From: Rhizobium sp. Q54
GTDB lineage: Bacteria; Pseudomonadota; Alphaproteobacteria; CADEGL01
Assembly (NCBI GenBank): GCA_945860095.1
Contig: CAMAPP010000006.1
Location: 1-44,456, forward strand
DNA: 44,456 bases
Reading direction: 5' to 3'
In this document: positions 6,949 through 14,918 of the stretch, one piece after another
How the letters are laid out: each line of letters opens with the position of its first letter
How positions within the stretch are numbered: the first letter of the stretch is position 1
Position numbers and translations under genes: made by a program
The notes under the pieces: generated by a model
Seen by the model: the letters and a program-made list of their open reading frames with translations, nothing else
The model's database searches: none
What the model was told of the DNA's origin: nothing

Positions 6949-8280
6949 TCAGACGCGTAAACCAGCATTCAATCCGTCGAGCACTGCTTCTTCCGCCGTA
7001 CGCGGGGCGGCGCAGTCGCCGATCGGAATTATTTCTCCGGCATACTCAGTTAGAGATTCCTCGATGCGTGTTTCCGATTCGTGTCCCATTGCCAAGACCA
7101 GTGTCTCAACGTCGCGGCACTCAAACGGCGTGTTGTTGGCGAGATGTTCAAAATAGACGGTATCGGCATCCACGCCAGCCAGGCGCGCCATTGGAATGAT
7201 TTCCACACCAAGTGAATGAACGATGCCAAGCCAGTGGTCGCGCACATAGCTCTGTAGATTTTGCCCGGCCATGTTGGCGTTGACACACAGGCGTACGTGG
7301 CGGCCTTCTCGCGCGAGTTTTTCTGCGATTCCAAGTCCGATCCAGTCTGAACGCCAGTCCGCGACCACAACAGATCTTCCGGCATTGACCTCGCCTCGTA
7401 GGATCTGCCAGACGTTTGCGACGTGCGCGTCTTCAATACCCGGAATCTCCGGTACGTGTGGTCGAGCTCCTGTGGCGAGGATGACCGCGTCCGGATTCTC
7501 CGTTCGTATGAGATCGGAGGTCACGGCTGTGTTGGTTACTACCTTAGCGCCGGATTGCCGTGCCTCATGGGCGAGATTGGTAATGAGTCCTCCGAACTCG
7601 GCACGGCCCGGCAGGAGTTGTGCTAACAGGACCTGTCCGCCGAGCTGTTGCCCTCGCTCATAAAGCGTAACATCGTGCCCGCGCTCGGCCGCGACTGCGG
7701 CGGCCTTTAGGCCTGCCGGGCCACCGCCGGCAATAAGAATCCGTCGACGTTGCGATACCTTAGGTTTGTTGGCGTGAGTGAGTTCCCGGCCTGTCTCCGG
7801 GTGCTGGATACACGATATTGAATAGCCGGCATGCATGTGGCCGGCGCATGCTTGGTTACACCCGATGCACGCCCGTATGTCGTCGGTGCGCCCGGTACGC
7901 GCCTTGTTTGGCATTTCAGGATCAGAGATCAGGGCACGGGTCATACCGATCATATCGGCGTGTCCAGCGGTCAGAACCTGCTCCGCGATCTGCGGTTGAT
8001 TGATTCGGCCGGCGACGAAGACCGGCTTTCGAACCCTTGCCTTAATGGCGGCTGCATATGGCACGGTGTATCCGTGCTCGATCGCCATTGGTGGGATGTT
8101 GTGAACCGCCGATCCCAGCGTCGATGAGGCGCCCGCAATGACATTGTAGTAATCGAGAAGATCGTATTTATCGAGAGCGGCGCAGATTTCGATAATATCT
8201 GGCTGCGTCAGGCCGAAGGGGCTGAGTTCGTCACCCGATATTCGCATTCCGACTACCATGTCGCCGACAGCGCTTCGTAC
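6949..8280 (-). pseudogene. 5'-truncated NADH:flavin oxidoreductase (OYE / TMADH-like)
   Basis: The reading frame keeps the second half of the FMN TIM barrel (VVGMRISGDE), an iron-sulfur site CIGCNQAC...C and the FAD/NAD domain (ILIAGGGPAGL) of enzymes such as 2,4-dienoyl-CoA reductase, trimethylamine dehydrogenase and betaine demethylases. Coding similarity (VRSAVGDMVVGMRIS) runs exactly to position 8280, where the IS6-family element begins. About 200 N-terminal residues, including most of the FMN pocket, are missing. An ATG at 8257-8259 could still open a 436-aa frame, but the product should be inactive as an OYE. Whether it was active in demethylation cannot be told. Confidence 0.82.
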
Positions 8281-9086
8281 GGTGCTGTCAGTCTAATGGC
8301 AACTTGTCTCTGAGTGGCTGGCGAAGGGGCGCTTTAGGCAGCCAGTTGGCGCCATTCTGCAAGAGCAGCCGATCGGTTCTGCTTGAACGTGTCACGGCGG
8401 GTGAGATGTCGGTCGTGGTTGAAATGATTGTGGATCGAGGCATGTGCTGAGGCGAATTTCTGCAGGGTCTTCACATCCCTGAACCTGGCCATCGCACCTT
8501 CTCGCCGTCGGAAGGGTTGGTGCGAATTTTCGGCTCGGTTGTTAAGCCAACGACCACACTGCTGAGCGGCGGTATTTCCGATGACTTTCATCGCCGCGCC
8601 GTAGGATCTGAGACGGTCGGTCACGATCGAACTCGGGCGGCCGTAACGTTTCATGGCGCGCTTCAGAAATTTCAGTGCAGCCTTGCGATCGCGCCGTTTC
8701 GTCGCGAAAACCTCGAGCACCTCGCCCTCGTGATCCACTGCTCGCCACAGGTAATGTGTTTCGCCGTTGATCCTGACGAACACCTCATCCAGGTGCCAGC
8801 GCCATGAAGAGAAGAACCGGTGTTGAATGCGCCGCTTCCTGATCTCGGCGGCGAATATCGGACCGAACCGGTTCCACCAGAACCGCACCGTCTCGTGGCA
8901 GATGTCGATGCCACGCTCGAACAGCAGGTCTTCCACCTGGCGCAGCGACAGCGGGTAGCGGATGTACATCCTCACCGTGAGGCGGATAACCTCGGGCGAA
9001 CTGTTGAAATACCGGAATGGACTTTTCATCCGTAAAGGCTACGGCCGCAACCCGTTGCCCTCAATCTGATTTGCTCTGACAATGCC
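8281..9086 (-). mobile_element. IS6-family insertion sequence (806 bp)
   Basis: Terminal inverted repeats are visible: GGTGCTGTCAG at 8281-8291 and, as reverse complement, GGCATTGTCAG at 9076-9086. The element carries one transposase gene on the minus strand. The eight bases outside each end (CTTCGTAC at 8273-8280 and GTGCCAGG at 9087-9094) differ, so there is no target duplication. Both flanks are broken genes of unrelated families, so the element probably marks a deletion or a replicative-transposition/recombination junction. Confidence 0.85.
8334..9029 (-). CDS. IS6-family DDE transposase, 231 aa
   Basis: A complete transposase of the usual IS6 length. Residues ~20-55 form the helix-turn-helix region (YPLSLRQVEDLLFERGIDI). 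The catalytic triad is Asp81 in WHLDEVFVRINGE, Asp138 in IVTDRLRSYGAA and Glu167 in LNNRAENSHQPFRRRE, with the family spacing. No frameshift or internal stop is present, so the element may still be active. It is oriented against the truncated dehydrogenase on its right and with the truncated reductase on its left. Confidence 0.93.
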   Translation of the reverse strand: MKSPFRYFNSSPEVIRLTVRMYIRYPLSLRQVEDLLFERGIDICHETVRFWWNRFGPIFAAEIRKRRIQHRFFSSWRWHLDEVFVRINGETHYLWRAVDHEGEVLEVFATKRRDRKAALKFLKRAMKRYGRPSSIVTDRLRSYGAAMKVIGNTAAQQCGRWLNNRAENSHQPFRRREGAMARFRDVKTLQKFASAHASIHNHFNHDRHLTRRDTFKQNRSAALAEWRQLAA

Positions 9087-9854
9087 GTGCCAGGCGCTTG
9101 CCGCCGCCGGCGCGCGCGTGGCGCCGACGCCCGCGGAGCGCTGGCGGGCGCCACGCACGCCGTGATCTGCGTAACGAACCAGGCGGCAACGGATGCGCTT
9201 CTCGCCTCACCCGGTGTCGCGGCCGCCCTTGCGGGCAAAACGCTCGTTCAGCTTTCGACCGTCTCGCCCGCCCAATCGCGCGCCCTCGGCGCCTGGGCTT
9301 CGTCCAATGCCACGGGCTATTTGGACGGCACCATCCTCGGTTATCCGAGCGATGTGATCGGCGGGCGTTGTACGGTCGTTTATTCCGGACCGAAGGATCG
9401 GTACGACGATGGCGTGCGGGCCTTTGCCGCCATGGGCGGCAATCCCAAGCACGCGGGCGAGACCATCGGCGCGGCCCCGGCCTTCGCCCGCGCGATCAAT
9501 TCGTACTCCTTCGCCGGCTGGCTCGCCTTCTTCCACGGCGCCGCCATCTGCCACAAATCGGGCTTCCCCATCGAGTTGTATGTCGAGACCGCCGCCGCGA
9601 TGCTGCCTTCGCGCGAGGGGGCCATGCGTCTCTTTGGCCGCCACATGGCCGCGCGCGATTATTCCCAACACCAGGCGGCGCTCGCGCTCTATTCCGCCGC
9701 TTACGATCATGTGGCCGAGATGAGCGCCGAGCTCGGGGTGGACACGGACTTCCCCAAGGCCGTCGCGGGCTATTACCACCGCGCCATCGAGGCGGGCCAT
9801 GGCGGCGAGGCGCTGTCGGCGTTGTTTGAGCTATTGGTCGCCGGGAAAGCCTAG
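9087..9854 (+). pseudogene. 5'-truncated and frameshifted 3-hydroxyisobutyrate-dehydrogenase-type gene
   Basis: The body matches the NAD-binding and C-terminal domains of the HIBADH/6PGDH family: HAVICVTNQAA, then a substrate-domain start like GYLDGTILGYPSD and a long helical domain. The N-terminal Rossmann GxGxxG is missing, cut by the IS6 element at 9086. Near 9091-9130 the family pattern (ALAAAGARVAPTPAE) reads in one frame and the rest (ALAGATHAVICV) in another. A single missing G, giving GAGCGCTG where GAGGCGCTG is expected, explains this. The gene is therefore broken twice. Its final codons are repeated downstream in a 55-bp tandem array. Confidence 0.8.
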
Positions 9855-9962
9855 GGCTACGCGGGGCGTTGCGGCGTTGATCGAGCTATTGGTCGCCGGG
9901 AAAACCTAGGACCGCGCGAGGCGCTGCGGCGTTGTTCGAGCTGCTGATCGAAAAACCGGGCT
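9809..9962 (+). repeat. 55-bp tandem repeat, 2.8 copies, from the end of the dehydrogenase gene
   Basis: Three copies start at 9809, 9864 and 9919. Each contains a GGCGTTG..TCGAGCT core and the gene's last codons, and the first two also carry CGCCGGGAAA.CCTAGG with the TAG stop. Copy 3 ends in a different tail (GAAAAACCGGGCTGA). Since 55 is not a multiple of three, the extra copies are out of frame with each other. The duplication therefore copied a gene end rather than coding modules. Confidence 0.9.
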
Positions 9963-9980
9963 GATCGTCCAGGCGCGGAC

Positions 9981-11222
9981 CTAGCGCAAGGGTTCCCGGT
10001 TGGCGCCTGCGCGCACGCGGCGCAGCGTGCCCCGGAACGTCGCCCAATTGTGCCGCCAGCCATTGGCGCGCATGGCCTGCCAGGGCCGGAAATGCCGCGT
10101 GCGCGGATGCGCCTGACCCGCGAGCCAGAGCGCGAGTGCGCGCGCGGGATGGCCGAGTTTCCGGCGCACGTGGTCCGCGTGCATGATCGAAAGCTCCGCG
10201 AGCGAGCACGGCGCGGTCACGAGCGCGCCGGCCTTCACCGCGTCCGCCATCAGGCGCGCGCCGGCCGTGGTGCGCACGACCGCGAGGTTCACGCCGGCGG
10301 CTTCGCGGAAAATTCGCGTTCCCTCCTCGATCATCCAGCCATCGGGTACCGCGATATCGGCCGCCTCGCCGACGGCATCGGGGCAGATCTTGCAGCGAAA
10401 GGGCAGGTTGTAGGTCCAGGGTTTGGATTTATCGAAATAGGTCTGTTCGTAGCTCAAATCGAAGACCCGCCCGTCCCTCGCCTCGATATGCGTCGGGCCG
10501 GGCCAGCCATTGCCGCGCCAGCGGAACAATTTCACGTCCTCGCGCTCGACGCCGTGAAAGGCGGCGATCTTGGTCGCGGTCGAATCGTTGGCGATGCCGC
10601 CGCAAAAAATCGTCACCAGATAGGGAATCTGGCGCGCAACGCGCGGGTCGCGCTTGCCGAGATTACGGATCGCCGAGATATCGCAGGGCTTGGCGAGGAC
10701 GGCGAAACGCGCGCCTTCGTCGAGCAGGCGCATCACATGCACGAGCGGCGCCGCGGGCCCGTAGCGCGATTGCGCGCCCGCGATCACCTCCTCGGGCGTG
10801 CGGCTGATCTGGGCGTCGGCGTGGAAGGGCCGTTCGGGCACGGCGCGGACGTGGAGGATCGCCTCGACCTCGCCGCTTCGCAGCAGATGGACACCGAGCG
10901 CGGTCATGACGCCGCCCGCCGCCGCGCGAAAACGCACCGCCTCGTCTGCGGCCCAAGCCCGCTCGTGGCTCAGCATGACGCCGTACACCGGATGGGCCGG
11001 CACTTCTTGCGTCTCGGGCCCCTCGATCGTGGCGCCCGGGCATGCTTCGAGGATGCGCGCTTCGAGCGCGCGGTCGAGCGGGCGCTTGAATTGGGGACGC
11101 ATCTGGCCGAACGAGGTGACCGCCATGTCGATGGCCTCGCCCCCCGCCATGCTTTGGCACAGGCCGCAACCGGTGCACAGGCCGCGTTCGACAACGGCGG
11201 AAAGAGCTTGGGGATGGGGCAC
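9981..11222 (-). CDS. Coenzyme F420 hydrogenase/dehydrogenase beta-subunit (FrhB) family protein
   Basis: A cytosolic iron-sulfur flavoprotein of the FrhB family. The N-terminus carries a ferredoxin-like cluster site LCTGCGLCQSM, and the C-terminal domain has FRCKICPDAVGEAADI with a CxxC pair, as in FrhB and related polysaccharide or methylotrophy-associated homologues. Start: GTG at 11222, preceded by GGGAG five bases upstream; the 36-residue extension to 11330 has no ribosome site and a low-complexity Pro/Gly sequence. Members transfer electrons between flavin, ferredoxin and varied partners; F420 itself is not implied in this organism. Partner unknown. Confidence 0.82.
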   Translation of the reverse strand: MPHPQALSAVVERGLCTGCGLCQSMAGGEAIDMAVTSFGQMRPQFKRPLDRALEARILEACPGATIEGPETQEVPAHPVYGVMLSHERAWAADEAVRFRAAAGGVMTALGVHLLRSGEVEAILHVRAVPERPFHADAQISRTPEEVIAGAQSRYGPAAPLVHVMRLLDEGARFAVLAKPCDISAIRNLGKRDPRVARQIPYLVTIFCGGIANDSTATKIAAFHGVEREDVKLFRWRGNGWPGPTHIEARDGRVFDLSYEQTYFDKSKPWTYNLPFRCKICPDAVGEAADIAVPDGWMIEEGTRIFREAAGVNLAVVRTTAGARLMADAVKAGALVTAPCSLAELSIMHADHVRRKLGHPARALALWLAGQAHPRTRHFRPWQAMRANGWRHNWATFRGTLRRVRAGANREPLR

Positions 11223-11505
11223 GGCGGCTCCCGCGATTTTGGTTCGGGTAACTCGGCCCAGTCCTATCGGCGGGCCACTCCCCGGTCCAGCGGGAAGCGC
11301 CTGCTCGGGAGCCTGGACGTTCGGCGGCACTCTAGATCATGATCGTCTCGACCCGAGCGCGCCGATGGCGCTCGAGCCAAGACGTGAATCTCGAGCAACG
11401 TCGCATGATCGGGCGGGATCGTTTCGTTTGAAAATTTCGATGCCGCGCGAAACGCTCTCTCTCGATCTCGGTTGCCGGTGGGGCGAGCACACAACGGAGG
11501 AATCC

Positions 11506-11817
11506 ATGATTACCGAACTGCGCCATTACATCGCTGCCGACGGCAAGGACGCGGCCATGATGGACGTGATGGCGACGCATATCCGCCCCATCCTCGAACG
11601 CCTCGGCTTCAATATCAAAAATTATTGGGTCGATGCCGCCGACCCCAAACACCATTGGTATGTCATGGAATGGCCTTCCGCCCAGGCGGTGCAGGATGGC
11701 TGGGCCAAGTTCCGCGCCGACGAGGGTTGGCTCAAGGTCAAGACGGCGCACGGCGCGGTGTTTGGCAAGGTCGAAGCCTTCGTGCTGCGCCAGGTGCCCG
11801 GCATGAAATTCGGCTGA
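11506..11817 (+). CDS. NIPSNAP / dimeric alpha-beta barrel protein, 103 aa
   Basis: A short ferredoxin-like-fold protein beginning MITELRHYIA, with HIRPILERLGF, a WYVMEWPS strand and a C-terminal EAFVLRQVPGM strand, the arrangement of NIPSNAP-family proteins. A strong ACGGAGG lies five bases before the ATG at 11506. These proteins often accompany catabolic enzymes; function is usually unknown. It is convergent with the lyase gene at 11955, with a CTAG-bounded repeat between them. Confidence 0.85.
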   Translation: MITELRHYIAADGKDAAMMDVMATHIRPILERLGFNIKNYWVDAADPKHHWYVMEWPSAQAVQDGWAKFRADEGWLKVKTAHGAVFGKVEAFVLRQVPGMKFG

Positions 11818-11822
11818 ATGTC

Positions 11823-11958
11823 CTAGCGGCCCGAATCGGACGGACCGTACCCGGCCCGTCAGCCCGAACCGTCGGCCCGGACCGCCAGCCTACCCGTTGA
11901 AATGCGGTGCGGATCGAACACGATGAGAAAAAAGCACGCGTTTGATCCGCACCACTAG
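11823..11958 (-). repeat. CTAG-bounded dispersed palindromic repeat, copy 1
   Basis: This 136-bp segment is related, in inverted orientation, to 29583-29705. Both start and end with CTAG. On the minus strand it has a hairpin with arms GTGCGGATCAAACGCG and CGTGTTCGATCCGCAC (two mismatches), followed by a second GC-rich palindromic region. Its right CTAG provides the TAG stop of the lyase gene at 11955. It lies between convergent genes, so the hairpins could also act as a bidirectional transcription end. Confidence 0.8.
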
Positions 11959-13460
11959 CCCTCGGTGGCGAGCGCGCGGGCGCGGGCGAGAAGGGCTGCG
12001 ATCGCGGTCTCGACCCGCGCCTGCTCGCCGCGATACCAGGCTGCGTGCTCCGCCACGGTCTTGGTTAGGGCTTCCGCATGTTCGCGCACCCGGGCGGGAT
12101 TGACGCTGCCCTCGGTCACGCGGCTTTCGAGGAAGGCGCGCGCATCCAGAACGCGGCGCAGCTCGTCGTCGGTCATCGCGACCGACGGCGCGCCGAATTC
12201 CCGCGCGGCGGCCAGCAGATCCGCGGCGCGCGCGGTCCCGGGCGTGCGGCCCGCGTCGATGGTGTCCTTGACGAACTTACCGACCACGTGGTGGGCCGCG
12301 CGGAAGGGCAGATCGAAGCGGCGCACGAGTTCGTCGGCCAAATGGCTCGCCGTGCTCCAGAACGCGCCCGCGTTCGCGGCCATGCGTTCCTCGCGCACGA
12401 TCAGCCCGCCGACGCTTTCCGCCATCAGGCGCAACGCGCCCTTGGTCGTCTCGCCGATCAGCGGCAGCGGATTGTCGGCAAACTCGAAATCGAGATCGGT
12501 CGAGCACACCCCGCGCTGGCAACCCATCATCGAGGCCAGCCAGCCGACGGCCTGGCCCGCGACCGCCTTCACGCGTTCGAGGGCGTGCGGATTTTTCTTT
12601 TGCGGCATGATGGAACTGGTGCCCGCGAGATTGTCTGCGATCTCGACATAGCCGAATTCCCACGACGACCAAAGATAAAGGTCCGTCGCGAAGCGCCCGA
12701 GATTGCCCATGAGAAGCGCGAGGTTCGCCGTGCCCTCCTCGAGGTAATCGCGCGCGAACAAGCCGCCGTCCGAGGAATTGACCACGATGCCGTCGTGACC
12801 CAGCAGCGCCGCCGTGCGCCGCCGGTCGAGCGGCCAGGACGTGCCCGCGTTCGCCGCCCCGCCGAGCACACCCAAATTGGTGCGCGCATAGCACTGGCGC
12901 AGGCGCTGCAAATCGCGTTCGAGAATGCTGGCCTGGCGCATGAGGTAATGGCCGAAGGTCCAGGGCTGGGCGTGCTGCAAATGGGTATAGCCCGGCATGA
13001 CGGTCGCCGCGTGCTCGCGCGCGCGCCTCAGCACCGTGCCGGTCAGGGCCAGAGTGTCGGCGATCACTTCGAGCAAAAGATCGCGCAGGAAGATGCGGTC
13101 GGCGGAGGCGTCCTGGTCGTTGCGGCTGCGCCCGGTTTGGATGCGCCCCGCGATGTCGGCGCCGAGCTTGGTTTCGAGAAAATGTTCGATCTGCACGAGG
13201 TACGAGCCGGTTTGGGGCAGGAAGGGAAAGCGCGCGGGGCCGAGTTCGTGGACCTCGATGAGGCCGCCGAGCAGCTTGGCCGCCCGGTCGCGGCGCAAAA
13301 CGCCGGTCTCGGCCAGCATCACCACATGGGCGAGATCGGTGAGCGAGAAGCCGCGAAACCGCGCGGGCAGGGTCGCGAGATGGGGCATCTCGTCGTAGCG
13401 GATGATGGCGTCGCTGCGCTTGCCGAGCCTGGCTTCCTCAAGGAACACGTCCTGCTTCAT
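11955..13460 (-). CDS. ArgH-like lyase of the fumarase/aspartase superfamily
   Basis: A 501-aa lyase with TGRSRNDQ, MPGYTHLQHAQPWTFGH and SSIMPQKKNP, the signatures of the argininosuccinate-lyase branch. Several residues that are nearly invariant in true ArgH differ. The Asp after KKNP is His, the NSLDxVSDRD segment reads NSSDGGLFARDY, and the YNKDMQEDKE loop is replaced by CSTDLDFEFAD. It is therefore more likely a catabolic lyase acting on an N-succinyl or similar adduct than the biosynthetic enzyme. GGAGG lies five bases before the ATG. It is 20 bp downstream of the M24 gene, so both form an operon. Confidence 0.82.
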   Translation of the reverse strand: MKQDVFLEEARLGKRSDAIIRYDEMPHLATLPARFRGFSLTDLAHVVMLAETGVLRRDRAAKLLGGLIEVHELGPARFPFLPQTGSYLVQIEHFLETKLGADIAGRIQTGRSRNDQDASADRIFLRDLLLEVIADTLALTGTVLRRAREHAATVMPGYTHLQHAQPWTFGHYLMRQASILERDLQRLRQCYARTNLGVLGGAANAGTSWPLDRRRTAALLGHDGIVVNSSDGGLFARDYLEEGTANLALLMGNLGRFATDLYLWSSWEFGYVEIADNLAGTSSIMPQKKNPHALERVKAVAGQAVGWLASMMGCQRGVCSTDLDFEFADNPLPLIGETTKGALRLMAESVGGLIVREERMAANAGAFWSTASHLADELVRRFDLPFRAAHHVVGKFVKDTIDAGRTPGTARAADLLAAAREFGAPSVAMTDDELRRVLDARAFLESRVTEGSVNPARVREHAEALTKTVAEHAAWYRGEQARVETAIAALLARARALATEG

Positions 13461-13480
13461 CCTATCCTCCCTCGGGCACG

Positions 13481-14650
13481 TCAGGTCTTGACGAACATGG
13501 CGCGCGGCACATTGGCCAAAAGCTCCGCGCCCGACTCCGTGATGCGAATGGTTTCGCTGGCGACATGCGAACGCTCGGCCGACCACATGCCGAGAAATAA
13601 ATGGAACGTCATATTGGGCGCGAGAATCGTCTTGTCGCCCGGGCGGAAGCTCGCCGTGCCTTCGCCCCAATCGGGCGGATAGCCGATGCCGATGGGGTAA
13701 CCGATGCGCTGTTCCTTGGACAGGCCGTGGCGCGAAATGACCTTGCGCCACGCGGCCTCGACGTCCTCGCAGCGCGCGTCGGGCCGCGCCGCTTGCAAGG
13801 CCGCCTCCGAGCCCTCCATCACGATGGTGTCGAGTTCGGCGAGCGCGGCGGGCGGCTTGCCCAAATGGATGGTGCGCGCCAGCACGCAGTGATAGCGCTG
13901 GCGCACCGCGCCGAATTGGAGACACACGGTTTCGTTCGCGCCAAAGCGCCGCTCGGTCCAGGTGAGATGCGTCGTATGGGCCTGGGGCCCGGCGAGCAGG
14001 AAGGGCACCGAGGCCGGATAATCGCCGCCGTATTCCGCCGTTCCCGACGTGGCCACGCGTTGAAGCTCCGCCGCCACGTCGCATTCGCGGACGCCGGGAC
14101 GGACGCCCTCGCGAAAGGCTTCGGCCACGCGTTCGGCGATGCGCGCGGCCTCGCGCATCTTGACGATCTCGGCCGGAGATTTCACCAGGCGCACGCGGTT
14201 GACCACGAGATCGCCGTCGATCAAGCGCGAATCGGGTAGCGCCGCGGCCAGGGCGTCGCGCATGCGCGGGGTCATCTGCTGACAATCGCGCGCGGCACCA
14301 ACGCGCCGCTTCCCGCCGCCGCGCGCCGCGATCTCGGCGGCGACGAATTGCATCGGGTGGCGGTCGGCCCAGCCGAACAGGTCCTCGGGATAGGCCATGA
14401 CGTGATCTTCGGGCATGAAGCACGTCAGGTGCGCCCCCGACAGGTCCATGCCCCGTCCGATCCACAGCGGCAAATCGCGGTCCTCGAATACGACCGCGCA
14501 TTGCGGGATGTAATAGCTCCAGCCGTCGTACCCGGTCAGATAGTTCATATTGGCCGGGTCGCATTCGACGAGCACGTCGATGCCCGCTTCGGCCATGGCC
14601 GCGCGCACCTTGGCCAGACGGCCGCGATATTCGTCTTCCCCGAACGCCAT
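13481..14650 (-). CDS. M24/creatinase-family hydrolase, ectoine hydrolase (DoeA)-like
   Basis: A 389-aa pita-bread enzyme: creatinase N-domain (IDVLVECDPANMNYLTGYDG) and M24 domain ending in IGYPIGIGYPPDWGE and ITESGAELL. In metal-dependent members the first ligands lie in D..G..Y.GY..D..RT; here the segment reads LQFGAVRQRYHCVLARTIH, so both Asp ligands are absent, as in metal-free creatinases. The YPPDWGE region resembles DoeA-type proteins, but the usual partner deacetylase (DoeB) is missing. Start: ATG 14650 with GGGAG five bases upstream. Paired with the ArgH-like lyase, it may open a ring or amide whose product the lyase splits; inference. Confidence 0.82.
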   Translation of the reverse strand: MAFGEDEYRGRLAKVRAAMAEAGIDVLVECDPANMNYLTGYDGWSYYIPQCAVVFEDRDLPLWIGRGMDLSGAHLTCFMPEDHVMAYPEDLFGWADRHPMQFVAAEIAARGGGKRRVGAARDCQQMTPRMRDALAAALPDSRLIDGDLVVNRVRLVKSPAEIVKMREAARIAERVAEAFREGVRPGVRECDVAAELQRVATSGTAEYGGDYPASVPFLLAGPQAHTTHLTWTERRFGANETVCLQFGAVRQRYHCVLARTIHLGKPPAALAELDTIVMEGSEAALQAARPDARCEDVEAAWRKVISRHGLSKEQRIGYPIGIGYPPDWGEGTASFRPGDKTILAPNMTFHLFLGMWSAERSHVASETIRITESGAELLANVPRAMFVKT

Positions 14651-14737
14651 CGTTGCTCCCCGAGCTGCCCAGTCCATCATGGACGCAGGCTATCCATCAC
14701 GGACGCCGGCAATCCCCGCGTCAAGGGCGGACCATCC

Positions 14738-14866
14738 TTGCCATGACCCAGGCTTTGCCTTTGTCATGACCCGGGCTTTGCCTTTGCCATGACCCGGGCT
14801 TTCCGTTGCCATGCCCTGGGCCAGCTTTGCCATAACCCGGGCGCTCCGTTGTCGTAACCCCGGCCA
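14738..14866. repeat. ~22-bp tandem repeat, 6 degenerate copies
   Basis: Units close to TTGCCATGACCCGGGCTTTGCCT, with CATGAC-type cores at 14742, 14765, 14788, 14810, 14831 and 14853. It fills most of the divergent intergenic space between the M24 gene (minus) and the SDR gene (plus), so promoters for both directions must lie in or beside it. No spacer structure, so not a CRISPR. Confidence 0.85.
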
Positions 14867-14918
14867 TTGCCGAGAGCGGGCGGGGCGGGGATGATCGCGC
14901 AAACGTGCAGGGGGGACC

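Noticed and set aside
6720-6968. 82-codon minus-strand frame between the hydrolase and reductase remnant
   Set aside because: Its sequence looks vaguely like mobile-element debris, but I cannot assign it to a family and it has no ribosome site.
10050-11342. A 430-codon open frame on the plus strand
   Set aside because: Antisense to the FrhB-family gene, whose cysteine motifs are clear.
11955-13460. Biosynthetic argininosuccinate lyase (argH)
   Set aside because: Conserved ArgH residues around KKNPD, NSLDxVSDRD and YNKDMQEDKE are changed, and the context is catabolic; kept as ArgH-like lyase only.
11955-14564. A single 869-aa protein covering the lyase and further upstream
   Set aside because: The N-terminal half is the wrong frame of the M24 gene; the lyase has its own ATG at 13460 with a strong ribosome site.
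14738-14866. CRISPR array
   Set aside because: Units are directly adjacent, with no unique spacers. The same holds for the arrays at 9809, 16653 and 30172.
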